The notes beneath the pieces are model-generated. The model did not search any database and was not told where the DNA came from. It was given only the letters and a program-made list of their open reading frames with translations. 64,000 nucleotides of DNA from Paraspadella gotoi (Eukaryota; Chaetognatha): positions 22,593,826-22,657,825 of the forward strand of contig CM119264.1 in the NCBI GenBank assembly GCA_051294375.1, written 5' to 3'. Positions 11,312 through 24,901 of the stretch are shown in pieces. The stretch's first letter is position 1. The number at the start of each line of letters is the position of its first letter. The translations under genes were made by a program, and so were the position numbers.

Positions 11312-12477
11312 TATTCGAATTGAATGACGAGTTTGACAATTATTAGAAACAAGGATTGTAAGAAAGCTTAAAAAAATGAAAGTTAAGATTGGGCATTGTA
11401 TTTGTAGTGTTTTGTTCCAGGAAAGATGCTAATCTTGACTTTTTTTCAACATTTTTGAGGAGTAGATCTTTTGTTTGATTTTTGTTTTATACCGTAAATT
11501 ATGCCATCTTGAAAAAAATTTGAAAACTAATAGAAAATTGAATGAAAAACAAAAGAAAAAATGTTTTGCTCTTATTGATAACATAAGGAATATTTTTAAA
11601 ATGGAATTACGCGTTGTGTGAACAAGCTATTTAGAATATAATGGCGAAAATTCAATCAACACTTAAACAACTTTTTATTTTTAAATTCTTTTTAAAATTT
11701 TTAACTTTTATTAATTTAGCTAAGTAATTTAGCTAAGTTTTCACATTTCTAGACGAGAAAGAATAGAATGATAACAATTTTATTTAAAAACGTAACTCTA
11801 TGAAGTCATCTTTTTTATAAGTTATTCTGTTTTTTTATTAAATATCTCTAACTTTCACAATTAAGCTAATATAAAAAGGGAAAATAAAACTTTTGACCGA
11901 CATTAAAAAAAACTTTTGTCAAAAATATTTTTATTGTTTGGGCGCGAACGGCGTAGTTGGCGGCGATGACAAAGGAAGTAAGTCTGGCGACCGACGACAA
12001 CAACGACGACGACGACGAATTCGAAACTAACGAAGATTAAATAAAAGTCGGTCCTTTGAAATTCGGATCTGATTTGAAAAAGAAAATCTTGGCGAATGTC
12101 GACGCCTCACGATCCTTTTTCCTCCTCCCCCCCTCCCTCTCATCCTCCTCTTCTCATTAAAAACCCCCGGCTCTTTCTTCTTCTTTCTCCCCCTTCCCCA
12201 CTCCTCGTATTTTATTTTTTCCTTCTTTTATACTATCCTCGATCTTTCCTTCCTTCCTTCCTTCAATTTGTCTTTCTTTTCATTTTTTTTCGCCCTTCCT
12301 CGTCTCTTCTATGTTTCGCTTCTTTCGTTATTAACGATGTTTAAATATTAATCTCGACTTCTGGTCATTTTTTACGAATATTTTTTTTTTCGCGACTTCA
12401 ATTTTTTTTTTTTTTGGCGTCGCGTCGTCGGAATGTTGCTGTCATCGGATAGTTTGTTTTTTTTTTGTAGGCTGTCG

Positions 12478-13465
12478 AACTTGCGGATCTTGTCTTCATT
12501 TTTCATCGACTCCATCAGCGTCTTTGTTCGTTAACGTCTTCGTCTCTTGGCTTTTGACATGAATGTCTTCATCGCTGTTTTTTTAGGCTGCGAATTTTGC
12601 GGTATCTTGTCTCATTTTTCATCGACTCCATCAGCGTCTTTTCGTTAACGTCTTCGTCGTCTTGGCTTTTGACATGAATGTCTCATCGCTTTTTTTTTAG
12701 GCTGCGAATTTCGGATCTTGTCTTCATTTTTTCATCGACTCCATCAGCGTCTTTGTTCGTTAACGTCTTCGTCGTCTTGGCTTTTGACAGTTGAATGTCT
12801 CATCGCTTTTTTTTTAAGCTGCGAATTTGCGGATCTTGTCTTCATTTTTTATCGACTCCATCAGCGTCTTTGTTCGTTAACGTCTTCGTCGTCTTGGCTT
12901 TTGACATGAATGTTCTTCATCGCTTTTTTTTTAGGCTGCGAATTGCGGATCTTTGTCTTCATTTTTCATCGACTCCATCAGCGTCTTTGTTCGTTAACGT
13001 CTTCTCGTCTTGGCTTTTGACATGAATGTCTTCATCGCTTTTTTTTTAGGCTGCGATTGCGGACTCTTGTCTTCATTTTTTCATCGACTCCATCAGCGTC
13101 TTTGTTCGTTTAATCTCTCGTCGTCTGGCTTTTGACATGAATGTCTTCATCGCTTTTTTTTTAGGCTGCGAATTTGCGGATCTTGTCTTCATTTTCATTC
13201 CGACTCCATCAGCGTCTTTGTTCGTTAACGTCTTCGTTCGTCTTGGCTTTTTACATGAATGTCTTCATCGCTTTTTTTTGCGAGCTGCGAATTGCGGATT
13301 CTTGTCTTCATTTTTCATCGACTCCATCAGCGTCTTTGTTCCGTTAAGTCTCGTTCTGCTTGCTAATGTCTTCATGCTTTTGTCTGCGAATTTGTGGATC
13401 TTGTCTTCATTTCATCGACTCATTGCGTCTGTTGGTTCGTTAACGTTCTTCGTCGTCTTGCTTTT
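12478..13465. repeat. Minisatellite, about 115 bp x 9
   Basis: The anchor GCGGATCTTGTCTTC recurs near 12483, 12599, 12712, 12829, 12945, 13060, 13174, 13287 and 13394. Each unit also carries TCGACTCCATCAGCGTCT and a poly-T run. Unit differences are mostly one-base indels. Open frames here are repeat artefacts. Confidence 0.95.
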
Positions 13466-13739
13466 GACATGAATTCTATCGCTCAAACTCATCTTCGTTT
13501 TAAAGTAACAATCTTCTTTATTTTTCTAAAAATTTTTTTTTTTTTTCTGAAATAAAAAGAGACAATTGAGAATTAAGACAATAAGAAGATTAAACATTTT
13601 GAAACAATATGACATTTTAAACGATAAATGAGTACATGAGCAAGACTAATTGACTAATGCGCACTAAGAATAAAATTCAAACAATTAGGATCATTGCGGA
13701 CATTGGAATTGGAAAAGTATTAAGATATATCAATGAAAA

Positions 13740-13920
13740 TCATGAGTGAATATTATCATTATGGTTCCTACCTTTACACTAGGCCATTTGCCTTTTTTTT
13801 TGTAGTCATAGACAGAAACTTGGCAAATGAAAACGAGTAAATACTATCATTATGGTACCCTAACATTTATACTAGGCCATTGCCTTTTTTTTTAAGTCAT
13901 AGACAGAAACTTGTCAATTT
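13740..13920. repeat. Tandem duplication, about 92 bp x 2
   Basis: Both units share ATCATTATGGT, ACTAGGCCATT and AGTCATAGACAGAAACTTG. Confidence 0.8.
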
Positions 13921-14029
13921 TTTTTTTTAAACTGATCATAAATAGAAAGGCATAAATACCAGATTAAAATTATTGGAATTACCCTTATTCCTAATATTAT
14001 TATCCTTATCGTTTATGATACTATTATTA

Positions 14030-14157
14030 TTTTATCATTATTACTATTATTATTTTTACATTATTATTATTATTATTATTACTATGATTGGAATTACTAT
14101 TATTGGAATTACCCTCATTCCTAATTATTATTGTTCTTATCATTAATGATACTATTA

Positions 14158-14194
<37 letters not shown>

Positions 14195-14200
14195 TTTATT
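14030..14200. repeat. (ATT)n microsatellite
   Basis: ATT and related trinucleotides dominate, flanked by a duplicated segment containing ATTGGAATTACCCT. Confidence 0.85.
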
Positions 14201-14754
14201 ACTATTATTTTTCTAAAAAAGTTTTAGTTTTTGCTAAAAAGGGGGAAACAAATGTTATCTTTTTGTTTGTAGGAAAAGCACAAAAATGTGTAAATCTAGA
14301 AAAGTCTATTAAATCTACTGCAGTTTTGGCTATGAGTTCAGTCACGAAAACTGTTAATCGATGCGGTTGACATAGCCGAACTCAATTCCTGATATTAACC
14401 AATCTCAGTCAAGCTCATTATTCCGCTGAGGTTCTCGCGCTTCTTACGAATCGACAATCTGGCTATATCTATCCGTTCGGACACTTTATAGAGAATACTC
14501 GAATCGCTTTGAATGAAAACGATTAAGGCAGTAATGGGCATCGTTAAGATTCAACGTTAGATTTACGGAGACGGCCGTCTGACAAATAATCTTCCCCAAT
14601 AAATTGGAATATCAACCATTTACCTTAACGACTATCACCCAACAATAAATGCAGCTCGATTGATCTAATTGAGCCAGGCACATGTGACGACGAGAGTGAG
14701 ACAGTCGCTCGCAGGACGAAATCCTTTCGAGTCGAGTCAAATCAACCGAACACG

Positions 14755-14999
14755 ATGGACGTTCTCTGCGCTGAAGGTTCGACGCCAGAAGACGCTCGAT
14801 CTTCGTCCGGCGAATCGAGGTCGTACGAGCTTCGTCTTCAACCTCGACGGAGAAGTGTCATTCGATCGGCAGATACGCGAGATATGGACTCGAGGGATCG
14901 TGTGGGCCGCGGCGTTGGCGTGTGTGTTGGAATCGGTGTAAGCGGGAGTGCCGACGTGGACCTGGGCCGGCCAAGTCGTCTCAGATTCTCAGCATTCTG
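14755..14999 (+). CDS. Wnt10 candidate exon 1
   Basis: The ATG at 14755 opens 81 codons ending in phase 2 at CATTCTG|GTGAGT, which fits the next exon. A second in-frame ATG at 14884 would start a hydrophobic stretch, [13 protein letters not shown], that could serve as a signal peptide. In another frame there is also [13 protein letters not shown], so a local frameshift cannot be excluded. The sequence is CpG-rich compared with its surroundings. Confidence 0.42.
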
Positions 15000-16680
15000 G
15001 TGAGTCTCTTTTATCTTTCTTTAATATCTTTTGATTTCAAAAACATTATTCTTTAGAATAGATTGCGGATACTGATAGCCAGACACTACAAACATAGAGA
15101 CGAATAGCAGGACAGAGCGGCAAAAAAATAGAGAGACACAAAATACTACCAGATTCACTACCGACAAGCAAAGTGAACTATATTTATTAAGGAAAAAAAT
15201 TCCCTCGTGGCGAAAGAGATTTGCATCGTTACTAATTAAAAACCAATGAGAAAACGTTCGTTGCTGTCCTTAGCTCAACCAGAGGGAGAATATTCACTGC
15301 CCCCCTCCCCGTCTCATAATGCTTTTTTAGATCCGTTTTGCAGATTGCAGAAAGTAGAATTAGATCCTCATTTCACTACGTACATTTTCTTATTGTAAAT
15401 CATTTTATTGTAAATCTTTTTTTTTCCTTTTTTTTTCGTCTATATAACTTTTCCTTCCTTCTAGGAGGATTTGTCTTTTACTTTCTCTACTATGAGCATT
15501 CTCCTATTACTTTCTATTGAAATTTGCTCTTCTGTCTGCACCCACTAGATATTCACCCACTAGATATTCACTTGTCTCTTTTATTTCAGAAAAAAGGAAA
15601 AAAAAGATATTCACTTGCATCGCTTTACACAAAATAGCAAATTTTTGCCTGTTTTAGTCTTAATAAACCAGATGGCTTCACAAATAAAAGAGCATTCTGA
15701 AAAACTAAATAGCAATCAATGTTAGTTTAAGTACATCCACCAGGGGTTTTAATTTTTTTTTTCTGAAAAAAAAATAACGGTCCCATTAAATTTTTTTGGT
15801 GTTTTCACACTATTATCTTAAATCTTTTTTTTTATAATTTTTAATAAATATTTTATTCTTATTCTATTTTATTTTATTCCATTTCCTATTCTATGTCTTA
15901 ATCAAAGAATCATATATCATATATTATCAAAACAAAAGTAATATTGTTTTTATTTTTAGAATATTTTTGCAAGTACCAAAATTTTATTAGTGCCGCAGTA
16001 ACAGTTCAGTTTAAGCCCTTGAACGTGATTTTTTCTCTTATTTCCGACTTTTCCCTTTTTCTGCGACGAATTCGTCTCGTGTCGTTAATGAACTTCTTTT
16101 GTTCGTCGCTTTGTTCGTCGTGTTTTTCTCTCTCTCTCTCTCTTTCTTCGTCTCGCTTTTCGAGGTTGATGAGGCGAAGGAACTAATGAGGCGCTTAGGA
16201 GAGGAGGAGGCGCCCATGCCTCACCTTCTTCTCACTCCTCACCCGGCCATTCACCCACGACCCACCCACCCCACTCTCCCCCCCCCCATCGTCGGTCAGG
16301 TGGCTACGACGTTGGCGTTAGTCGTTTAAGAGAGAAAAAAAAATTCTAGGGAAAATGAAGTGAACGCCGTTCAGACCCTAAATTGCATCAGAGTGACGCC
16401 GTTTGCAATAACGACGGAGTCGGCTGTTATATAAGCTAATATTAAGACAAAACAAGCATAGTATATCTGGTTTGAATCGCGTGATTATTTCTATGAGTCA
16501 AATCACAGAAAGAGAAACGCGAATGAAAACAACATTTTGAAAATCGCCTCAGCCCCTAATTTCACAAAATGAATTATTGAATCATTTCCTTAAAATAGAA
16601 AGCCGAATTTTCGCCAAGCCATCAACAGAACCCTGACCAATTAGTTCCACCGAATAATAATTGCATATCCTCAAAATTGG

Positions 16681-16719
<39 letters not shown>

Positions 16720-18656
16720 TTCTTTAGTTTTCTCTCTCTGTCTTTATGGAATGTACATTTTATATAGTATTTAAATAATATTTTCCGGCACCAATCCTTT
16801 TCCGTTCAAGACGATAATTTCAGTTTCAAGAATTAGTTTTACATTCGAAAAATGTCTAATTTTAGTGACATCCATCTACTTTTTACGTACAACATTTAAC
16901 TACAATGTGATCTCTGATTTCGAGCTCCAATCCGAGATTCAGAAGGTTGTCTCCATATTGCCACCAACGGATGTCATTGGGCCAAATTGGCGATGGACGC
17001 CGGAAGGCAATTCTTTCTCTTCCCAAACTCCAAATCTTTTCTGTGGAGAATGGACCGTAATCAGTGTGGGGGGGGGGTGGAAGGAAGGGAGAAAGGATTT
17101 TCCAAATCTGGACGCGACTGGATCCGACGCCGCGAGCAATTTCACTTCTTTCTTTTTCTCTCAACGATCACCTCGTTTTTTTTTATCGTTTATTTTCTTT
17201 TCCTGTCGTTTTTCCGTTTCCCGTTGAGTCGTCATTCTCGCTCGCTCCTTCCTCCAATAAGGTCTGGGAGGCAACGGGGGTGGAACGGGTCAAAGGGTCT
17301 TGGGTCAGAGGGTCAATGGGTCAGCGGGTCAGAGAGTCAATGTTCGGGTCTCTAGGGCGAATTATTTTCGGTCGGAAACGGGGAGAAAAAGAGAGAGAAT
17401 AAAAAAAAGCAGAATCGTGATTCGTGAATATTGATGAGAGGGAGACGTGGCGTCGTGTCGGATACAAAACCCTCGATCCGCAAAGGACGAGGGCAAATCT
17501 TGGCCGGCGTCGAAACGCAGCATCGTGACGCCATCGTTGTTGACGTTTTGTTGTTGACTCTTACCAGTATTGAGTTTCAATGTTTGCATGTTTGCAAGAA
17601 GCTCGCTCATTATTCACAATTCACTTTGAGTTCTCTCACTCCTCACTCTCTCCCTCTTAATCGCTCTCCCTCAAACCAAGCTTTCTCTTTTACGCTACCA
17701 AGTAACAACCCTTTTTCCCTTCCCACATCCACCCTTCCACCCTTCCACCCTTCCCATTTTCCACTTTCCCAAATAAGAAAGAAAATAAAATCGTCAAAGA
17801 ATTTCTTGAGAAAATCCAATACCAATTGTTTATATTGATAGTAAATCGAATTCATCTTATTTTGTTCGCGATTCTTATCTCGACCACCTTCACTCCCACT
17901 TTCTCACTTTCCCACTTTCTCACTTTCCTACTTTTTCCGATTCATCCAATCGACTTTTTTTTTTCTTTCAGGATTCGAACGAGCCTCGCAGTCCTCGCAA
18001 CGACCGTGAGACTCCAAGGCCTTCGACTTTCGAGCGGCGCTGAGATTTCGAGTGAGTTTCGAGTCTTCCTCGATGCTGTTGATGTTATTCAGTCCTGTTG
18101 TAGTACCTGTAGTACTGTAGTACAGTGTATGTACTATGAAGTACCTGTAATACGTCGAAGTAGTTTCTCCTTCGATGGATCCGAAAGAAGTTTTAAACTA
18201 ATGTACTTATAATCTTGCTCAATGTTTTCATTAGTTTTCAATTTATTATTTAATTCATTTATTCATACACATCTTATTTTTCAGATACGCTGGCGAACAA
18301 TTTCATTCGATTTCCTGATGTAGAAAGTGATACTAACGAATCCAGGCAAGTGTCCAAAGAGAGAATGATTTATTTTACCTCTGTAATGTCTGTATGTCTG
18401 TATGAATGAATGATATGGTTTTGTTTTGAAGCTTCGCGATGTCGTTATTAATTTTAGAAGTTTCCCAATCTTCTATCTTACCATTGTAACTGCTTGATTT
18501 TTTCCTCAATGACACGTTAATTTCTAGTTTCAAGGATTCGAACCACAATCAGAGAGGAAATCAATTTTATTAATCTCAAGACGACCCATTAGCCTTCCCA
18601 AGCCTCATTGCCTCTTTATCTCTCTCTTCTCTCTCTCTCTCTCTCTCTCTCCTCTC

Positions 18657-18741
<85 letters not shown>

Positions 18742-20508
18742 CTCTCTCTCCATCTCTCTCTTCTTTCTCTCTCTCTCTCTGAATAATTAGATTAACTATC
18801 AATGTCGTTACTTTTTAAAGGGAAAAAATATAAAGTAAGATAAGAAAGTAAATTTTGTTACGGAAAAGTAGCTATTGTCTAAATCATGGGTAGGAAAATA
18901 AAAATGATATCAAAAAGAGGAGGAGGAAGAAGAGGAGGAGGGACTTTAAAAACATTTCAATTTTGATTTGTGAAACAAAAAAGCAAAATTAAGAGAAAAT
19001 ACTTGCCGTGACCATTGGTTCATTCGGAAACCGGAACTTGTTTTCTCACTTGTTTTTATATTTTACATTTATCTCCTTTTTTTCCCCCCAATTTCTTTTC
19101 TTTTCTTTCCTCCTCCCGTAGATCTCATCCGGGGTTGTTGGTCTTTTCATCCCAGAACAACTCGAGCTCCTTTCCATTCCCCGTTTCTCCCTCTTCTCTC
19201 TCCTCTTCCCCTCCTTCTCCCCTTTACCCCCACCACCCTCACACCCAAACCCCTTGTCCCCATACATCCCCCCCGACGATCCTTGCCCGCCGGCGTCGGT
19301 GGCGTCGGAACTGGGTCACGCCCGACTCTGCCACGAATTCCCGGATGTCGTGAGTAAGAATAACCGGGATGTCATATGATATAAGGCAGAGTCGACCGCG
19401 ATGATTGAAATTGGGTTCGATTGTGTCGATGAGTTGGATAAGTCGAAACATTAAATTCCATCCTTTCTTTTCTATAGTGTTTAAAAAAGTTATTTTGAAA
19501 ATAATTTTTTTTAAAGAAAAATGTATCTCGAAAAGCTTAGAAACTAAGAAACTAACTACGTTCTATAAAATGATTACAAGCTTGTTGATCTTGTAAAAGG
19601 GATGGACCTTAACCCAACAAAGCCTTTCTATAGTCAAGAGCAAGATAGCGTAGTATATATTCGCTGTGCCAATTGCGTCAGGCAGTTCCAAAAACATCAT
19701 CTTAAATTTTTATAAAAAAATGTGTTTGGGATTGAGCTAAAATGCAGGTCGATCTATCCGCGTTAGCCATCTACGACGACGACGACGACGACGACGATAA
19801 AGACGACGACAACGACGTTGTTAATCAAGCGACGTCAGGAATTCATTGGTGTTCCCGCCCCAGGTTCATGAGCCAAAAGGTCAAGAGTCAAAGAGAAGGG
19901 TTCGCCGAGAGATGCTGGGGTCATCCGTTGCTAAGTCTATCAACCAGGGGTCAGGCTAAGGTCGAAATGGTCAACTGTCAATAATGCTTTTAATAGAGGA
20001 GACTACAGGGTGCTTCTTTCAAATATCTCAATTGTCGATTATTTCTAAGAATGGATAAAGAAAGATAAAATAAATGAAAATAAATAAATAAATAAATTTA
20101 ATGATGTTTATATGAAATTAAATAAGATAATTAAAATTGAATAAAATAATATAAAATAAAATAAAATAAAATTAGATAAAATAAATTTAAAAAATGAAAT
20201 AAATTTCAAATACAATATTTTAATTAAAACTAATTATCAAACAATTGAAGGAATTGCGCAGGTTTTTTTTAGATACTTCTATGTATTTTTATTGTTTTTA
20301 ATGCATTAAGATTTTTATAACTATCGAATATTTTATAGGTATTTTATCTCATAGAAATTAAAATTGTTTTTTTTTGGTCTTCATCGTTCGAACAAAAGGT
20401 TCCTGTGCTGCCGGTATAAATAACGAGAATCAATTATTACGAAAAACGAACGAAATAAAAGACAAATTCATACCGGAGTGGAAGGAAATATATTTCTTCT
20501 TCTCCTGA

Positions 20509-20559
<51 letters not shown>

Positions 20560-21229
20560 TTAATACGATGGATCAGGTGGAAGGAAAGATTCTACTCGCC
20601 GTAATAATTAGCGGACAAACTTATGAAAAATTTAGAATTAAATCTTTCTCTGAGTCAAAGAAAATCTAGCGAAGGAATTTCGCGTAAATTGTTTTCCTTT
20701 TTTAATTGATGGATATTTTAGTCAGAAACTTAAATTTATCATAAAAGTTTTGGGTTGGAAAGGCTTTCAGTTGCACGGTAGGGCAGAGAGGATTTGAAAG
20801 AAACAAAAAAGTGCCCTCACTGAAACCTATAAAATCTTATTAAATCTTATATACCGATGAGACACCTAATGTGATAGGTCAGCAAAATCCGACAAAAGCA
20901 AGATTTTTCTTAAAGTTTTTTTAAAATTTTATACAAAAATGTTTTAGTAGTTTTAGTTCAAATGCTTACTATTTATCTACAAAGCATAAGCTTTAATTTG
21001 ATACCTCTCCCAACTTTCAATTAATTTTCGTTATTGAATTATATGTAAAAATAAGAATTTAAAAAAAAATTATAATCCGTTTTAAAGTATTAATGATATA
21101 TAATTTTTTTTAGAATTTTTAATTAGTATTTTTTTCCTTTCTTTTTTGTTGGTTTTGAATTTTGTTTTCCTTTGTCTTTTCTACTTACTACTGTCAACTA
21201 TCTGAATTCTTTGTTGGAAACTTTCTATT

Positions 21230-21285
<56 letters not shown>

Positions 21286-22692
21286 GTTTTAGAAAAGGTT
21301 GCTTTCTGTATTAGAAAACGGATATCAATGAATGAACGGACCCATCGTTACCTTATAGGTCCTTCTTGCAGAGGGTACCTAGGTCCATGTACAACCTATC
21401 TATCTATCTATCTCTCTATCTCTCTCTCTTTCTTACTTCAGAGCAAAACTGATGAAGGTCTGAAACTAAGACCGAAACATGTTTGTGTTTTTTTCAGTAA
21501 AATTCGTCTGTGAAACAAAATAACTTATAAAACTTATATAAAATTTTTATTTATAATTCAATAACAAAAAATCGTAGAAAGTTGGAAGAGGTCTCAAATT
21601 AAAGCTTATCTTTTGTAGATAGTGCTAAGACGTATAGACATTCGAATTGTAAGCATATTCATTAAACTACTTTATTATTTTTATTTAAAAAATTTTTACA
21701 ACTTTAATTAGTATTTTTTTAAAAAATCCTGCTTTAATCGGATTTTATGTATACCTATCACATTAAGTATTTCACGGGTATATATAGTTTAAGGTTTTAT
21801 AGGTTTCAGAGATGGCACTTTTTTTTATTCTTTCACATCCTCTCTGCCCTAGCGTGGCTGGGAATGGCTTATCGGCCGAGGAGAAAAAAAAACCCGACTC
21901 GTCGGAGAGAAACGCTGAAACCATTAACGACGAAGTAGAAAAACCGATGGCATATAGAATGACGGACGAGGGGGAAATATTTCGCGGGAGAAATTCGAAC
22001 AAAAAAATATATAAATAAGGAAAAAAATAACTAAAAATCGGTGTTTAAAATCAATCAAAGAACAAAAAACAGAATGGAACGTAAAACGACGAAAATAATT
22101 TAAGAATAAGCTTTAGAGAAAAAACAAAGTTTTTATTAGTTTTCAACGAATTTTTTTTTTTTATTGATAAACAGACATGTTTCGGCTTTAGCATTCAAGC
22201 CTTCTTCAGCGTTTTCAGTTTGATTATCATATAAAGAATAAGCTTAAAATATTTTTCAAGTTTGGCGGTGTGCCGGAGCTAAACCCAGACCCCAAACATA
22301 ATTGCAATCGACCAATAATCTGTCTCACATACAATAAGTTCCTTTGGACCTTTGCTTGTTAATGTTCACTAACCTGACCCCCCCCTGATCCTCATCACGA
22401 TTGACCACGCGATTCCACCATACTTAGTGAAAGTAATTTGGACGCAAATTCAAATGAGGTGAAACCAAGACGACCTGGCTCATTGCCGTTGCTAATGAGG
22501 GCCACAATAATGGCCATTTTGGTTACGGTTTTCTCCAAGGTGGTCTTGATGATGATGGTGGTCTTGATGATGATCATGGTGTTAATGATGATAGATTAAT
22601 AGTTATGATGACGAGGATGAAGATTACAAACTCTTTGAACCAGTTAGATGACTAGTCAGCGCTTGTATTGGTAAAAGTACCTCTGGAAGGAG

Positions 22693-22743
<51 letters not shown>

Positions 22744-23956
22744 CTTAAGCTTACCAAAGAATTTGCGTTTTCTTTTCCAGGAGCCGCAGCGAAAGGGATC
22801 ACCGTGGGTTTGAAGGAATGTGAATATCAATTCCGTTTTCACAGATGGAATTGCTCCAGTCTCCAAAGGAGGATTCAGAATCTACATATTTTTCCCATTT
22901 TATTCAAAGGTATTTTGCGCTCAAAAGATTTGGCAACTTTTTTTCCTTGTTATTTTAAAAGCTTCAAAAAAAAAACGCGACTGAGTTTGAAAGCATGGCA
23001 AGAGCTTCGCAAAATTTATCACCAGTTAAAAGTTACAGACAAAACAGTTTTCATCCATTTTTGTTTATATTTTGTGCTAAGACCGGGCCGACCTTTACTC
23101 TATGCATTGCTTTTTCTCTGACGCGTCAAAGTCATTCCCACCTCGGGTTATTTCCATAATTTTATGGCGCCTCCCCTCCCCTGTCTTCCAACCCCCTCCC
23201 ACTATCTACTTTCTACCCCCACGATCTTCCTCCTTATTTTTTTTCTAGTCTCATCTCCGCAATAAAAATGGCGACGCGAGATTTCTAGATTTTTCTCCGA
23301 GATCCAATCGTTGGTTGCGACTCGCATTTTCTTTCTTCTTAATAACTTGGATGATGAAACAATGGATTACGAACGGAGAAATTCAAGTTGATCTCCATTT
23401 TCTTTATATTTTTTTTTATTCTACGTATAATTATGATGGTTTTGATGTTAGTATCGTTGGAGTTATGGCCATTAGGTATTTTTGAAGAAAAAAATTAATA
23501 GTCTCCTTTGCAAACGCGGCTTTTTACGACTTTACCCCTCAGTATTTATTTATATTTTCGAACAGCTGTTCCAACCAAAGCGAGAAAAATTTTTTTTCTT
23601 TTGGATTATTTTGTTTCCCCTCTCTCACTTGTTACGACCTTACCTTACCTTACCTTCACCCCTTTCTTCATTGCCACTTTAACATTCCCTCTTCTCTTTT
23701 CTCCTCTTCCCTTCTTGGTCTTCCCCTTTCACCGCTCGAGAAACAAAAGAAAGAAAAAAAGAGAAAGAAAGAGTTGTTTACCTTTTTTGGGAATGACGAG
23801 TCGACGCGGAATCTCACGACACTCGTCCATCCTCGACGACAAGGGGAGAAAACCCAGGAACCATTTCATCACCCCTCTCTCCCTCCCGCCGCCCTGACGC
23901 TTCCCCATCGTAACACTAACCGCCCCTCTCCCTTTGTTTTCCTTGGCCCAAATTCC

Positions 23957-23996
<40 letters not shown>

Positions 23997-24862
23997 AAAA
24001 ACATTAGCGTTGACGGCGACGACAACGACGACAACGACGATAACTCGCTTTTGTTTTCGTTTTTGCCGCAGCGAGGAAAGTGCTCGAGGTGGATGAGGAG
24101 TAAGGGCACCCGCCCGGAATGGGGTGGGGTGGTGGAAGAAAAAATGACATTGTATTTGGGGGAAATAAGGAATTTTATAAAAAAAAAACGTGGAGAAGCA
24201 GCAAAACTTTTTTTTGTCAGCTCCACCCGAATAATTTTTTTTAAGGAAAGAAGTCGACTTTTAAAAACCAGAGTGACGAAGTTCAACAATGAAAAGGATT
24301 GCGTAAGAGAAAAACCACCTGGTTTTGTTATTGTTTTTATCGCTGGTGATTTTCTTGTTGTCGGTTTTGATCGACAACTCATTTTTTATCTCCAGTAATT
24401 TTTTTTCGGGAAAAAATTACACAGAAATTTATGTTCGCCATTCGGTTTTTTTTTTTACTTTCATGTTGTCTTTCTGAATTTTTTTTTTACTGCGAATTTA
24501 TATTTTCCGTAGACATTATTCAGTTTTTTAGATATACAAAAAGTGAAGTGAATTTATGATTCGGGAAACTACTTTTTTTTACATTTTTTGTTCTGTTCAA
24601 AAACAGAATACTGAAAATATAAATCAGATATAAATCAATATAAACAAGTTTCAGTTAATATCATAATGCTTTTATTTAAAACTTAGAGAGAGTAACGTAT
24701 ATCGTTATCGTTTTCATTGCCCATTTGTTCGTCAGGTTTCCGCGAGAGCGCTTTCGTCTACTCCATCAGCGCCGCCGCCGTCCTTTACCAAGTCTCCCGT
24801 GACTGCAGCGAAGGATCCTTAACGTCTTGCGGATGCACCTCCTCCGAAGGTAAGAACTCTAA

Positions 24863-24901
<39 letters not shown>

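Larger units (their letters stand above)
9447..14754. other. Gene-poor interval between LMO and Wnt10
   Basis: This interval is AT-rich and no coding exon could be supported. It contains a likely LMO poly(A) signal, a TIR element (10594-11311), a GAC microsatellite near 12005, a 115-bp minisatellite (12478-13465), a 92-bp unit repeated twice (13740-13920) and an ATT microsatellite (14030-14200). Confidence 0.6.
20769..21858. mobile_element. Foldback-like element with about 330-bp inverted arms
   Basis: The left arm (about 20769-21095) and right arm (about 21530-21858) are imperfect inverted copies. Shared landmarks are TAGGGCAGAGAGGA, ACCTATCACATTA, TTTTATAGGTTTCAG, and CTCCCAACTTTC near 21009 with GAAAGTTGGAAGAG near 21576. 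The centre holds a TC tract, a TATC tract and a hairpin motif at 21449-21487. I see no transposase and no clear target duplication. Confidence 0.75.

Noticed and set aside
12478-13465. Regular array that could suggest a CRISPR
   Set aside because: The whole unit repeats, there are no unique spacers, and the genome is eukaryotic.
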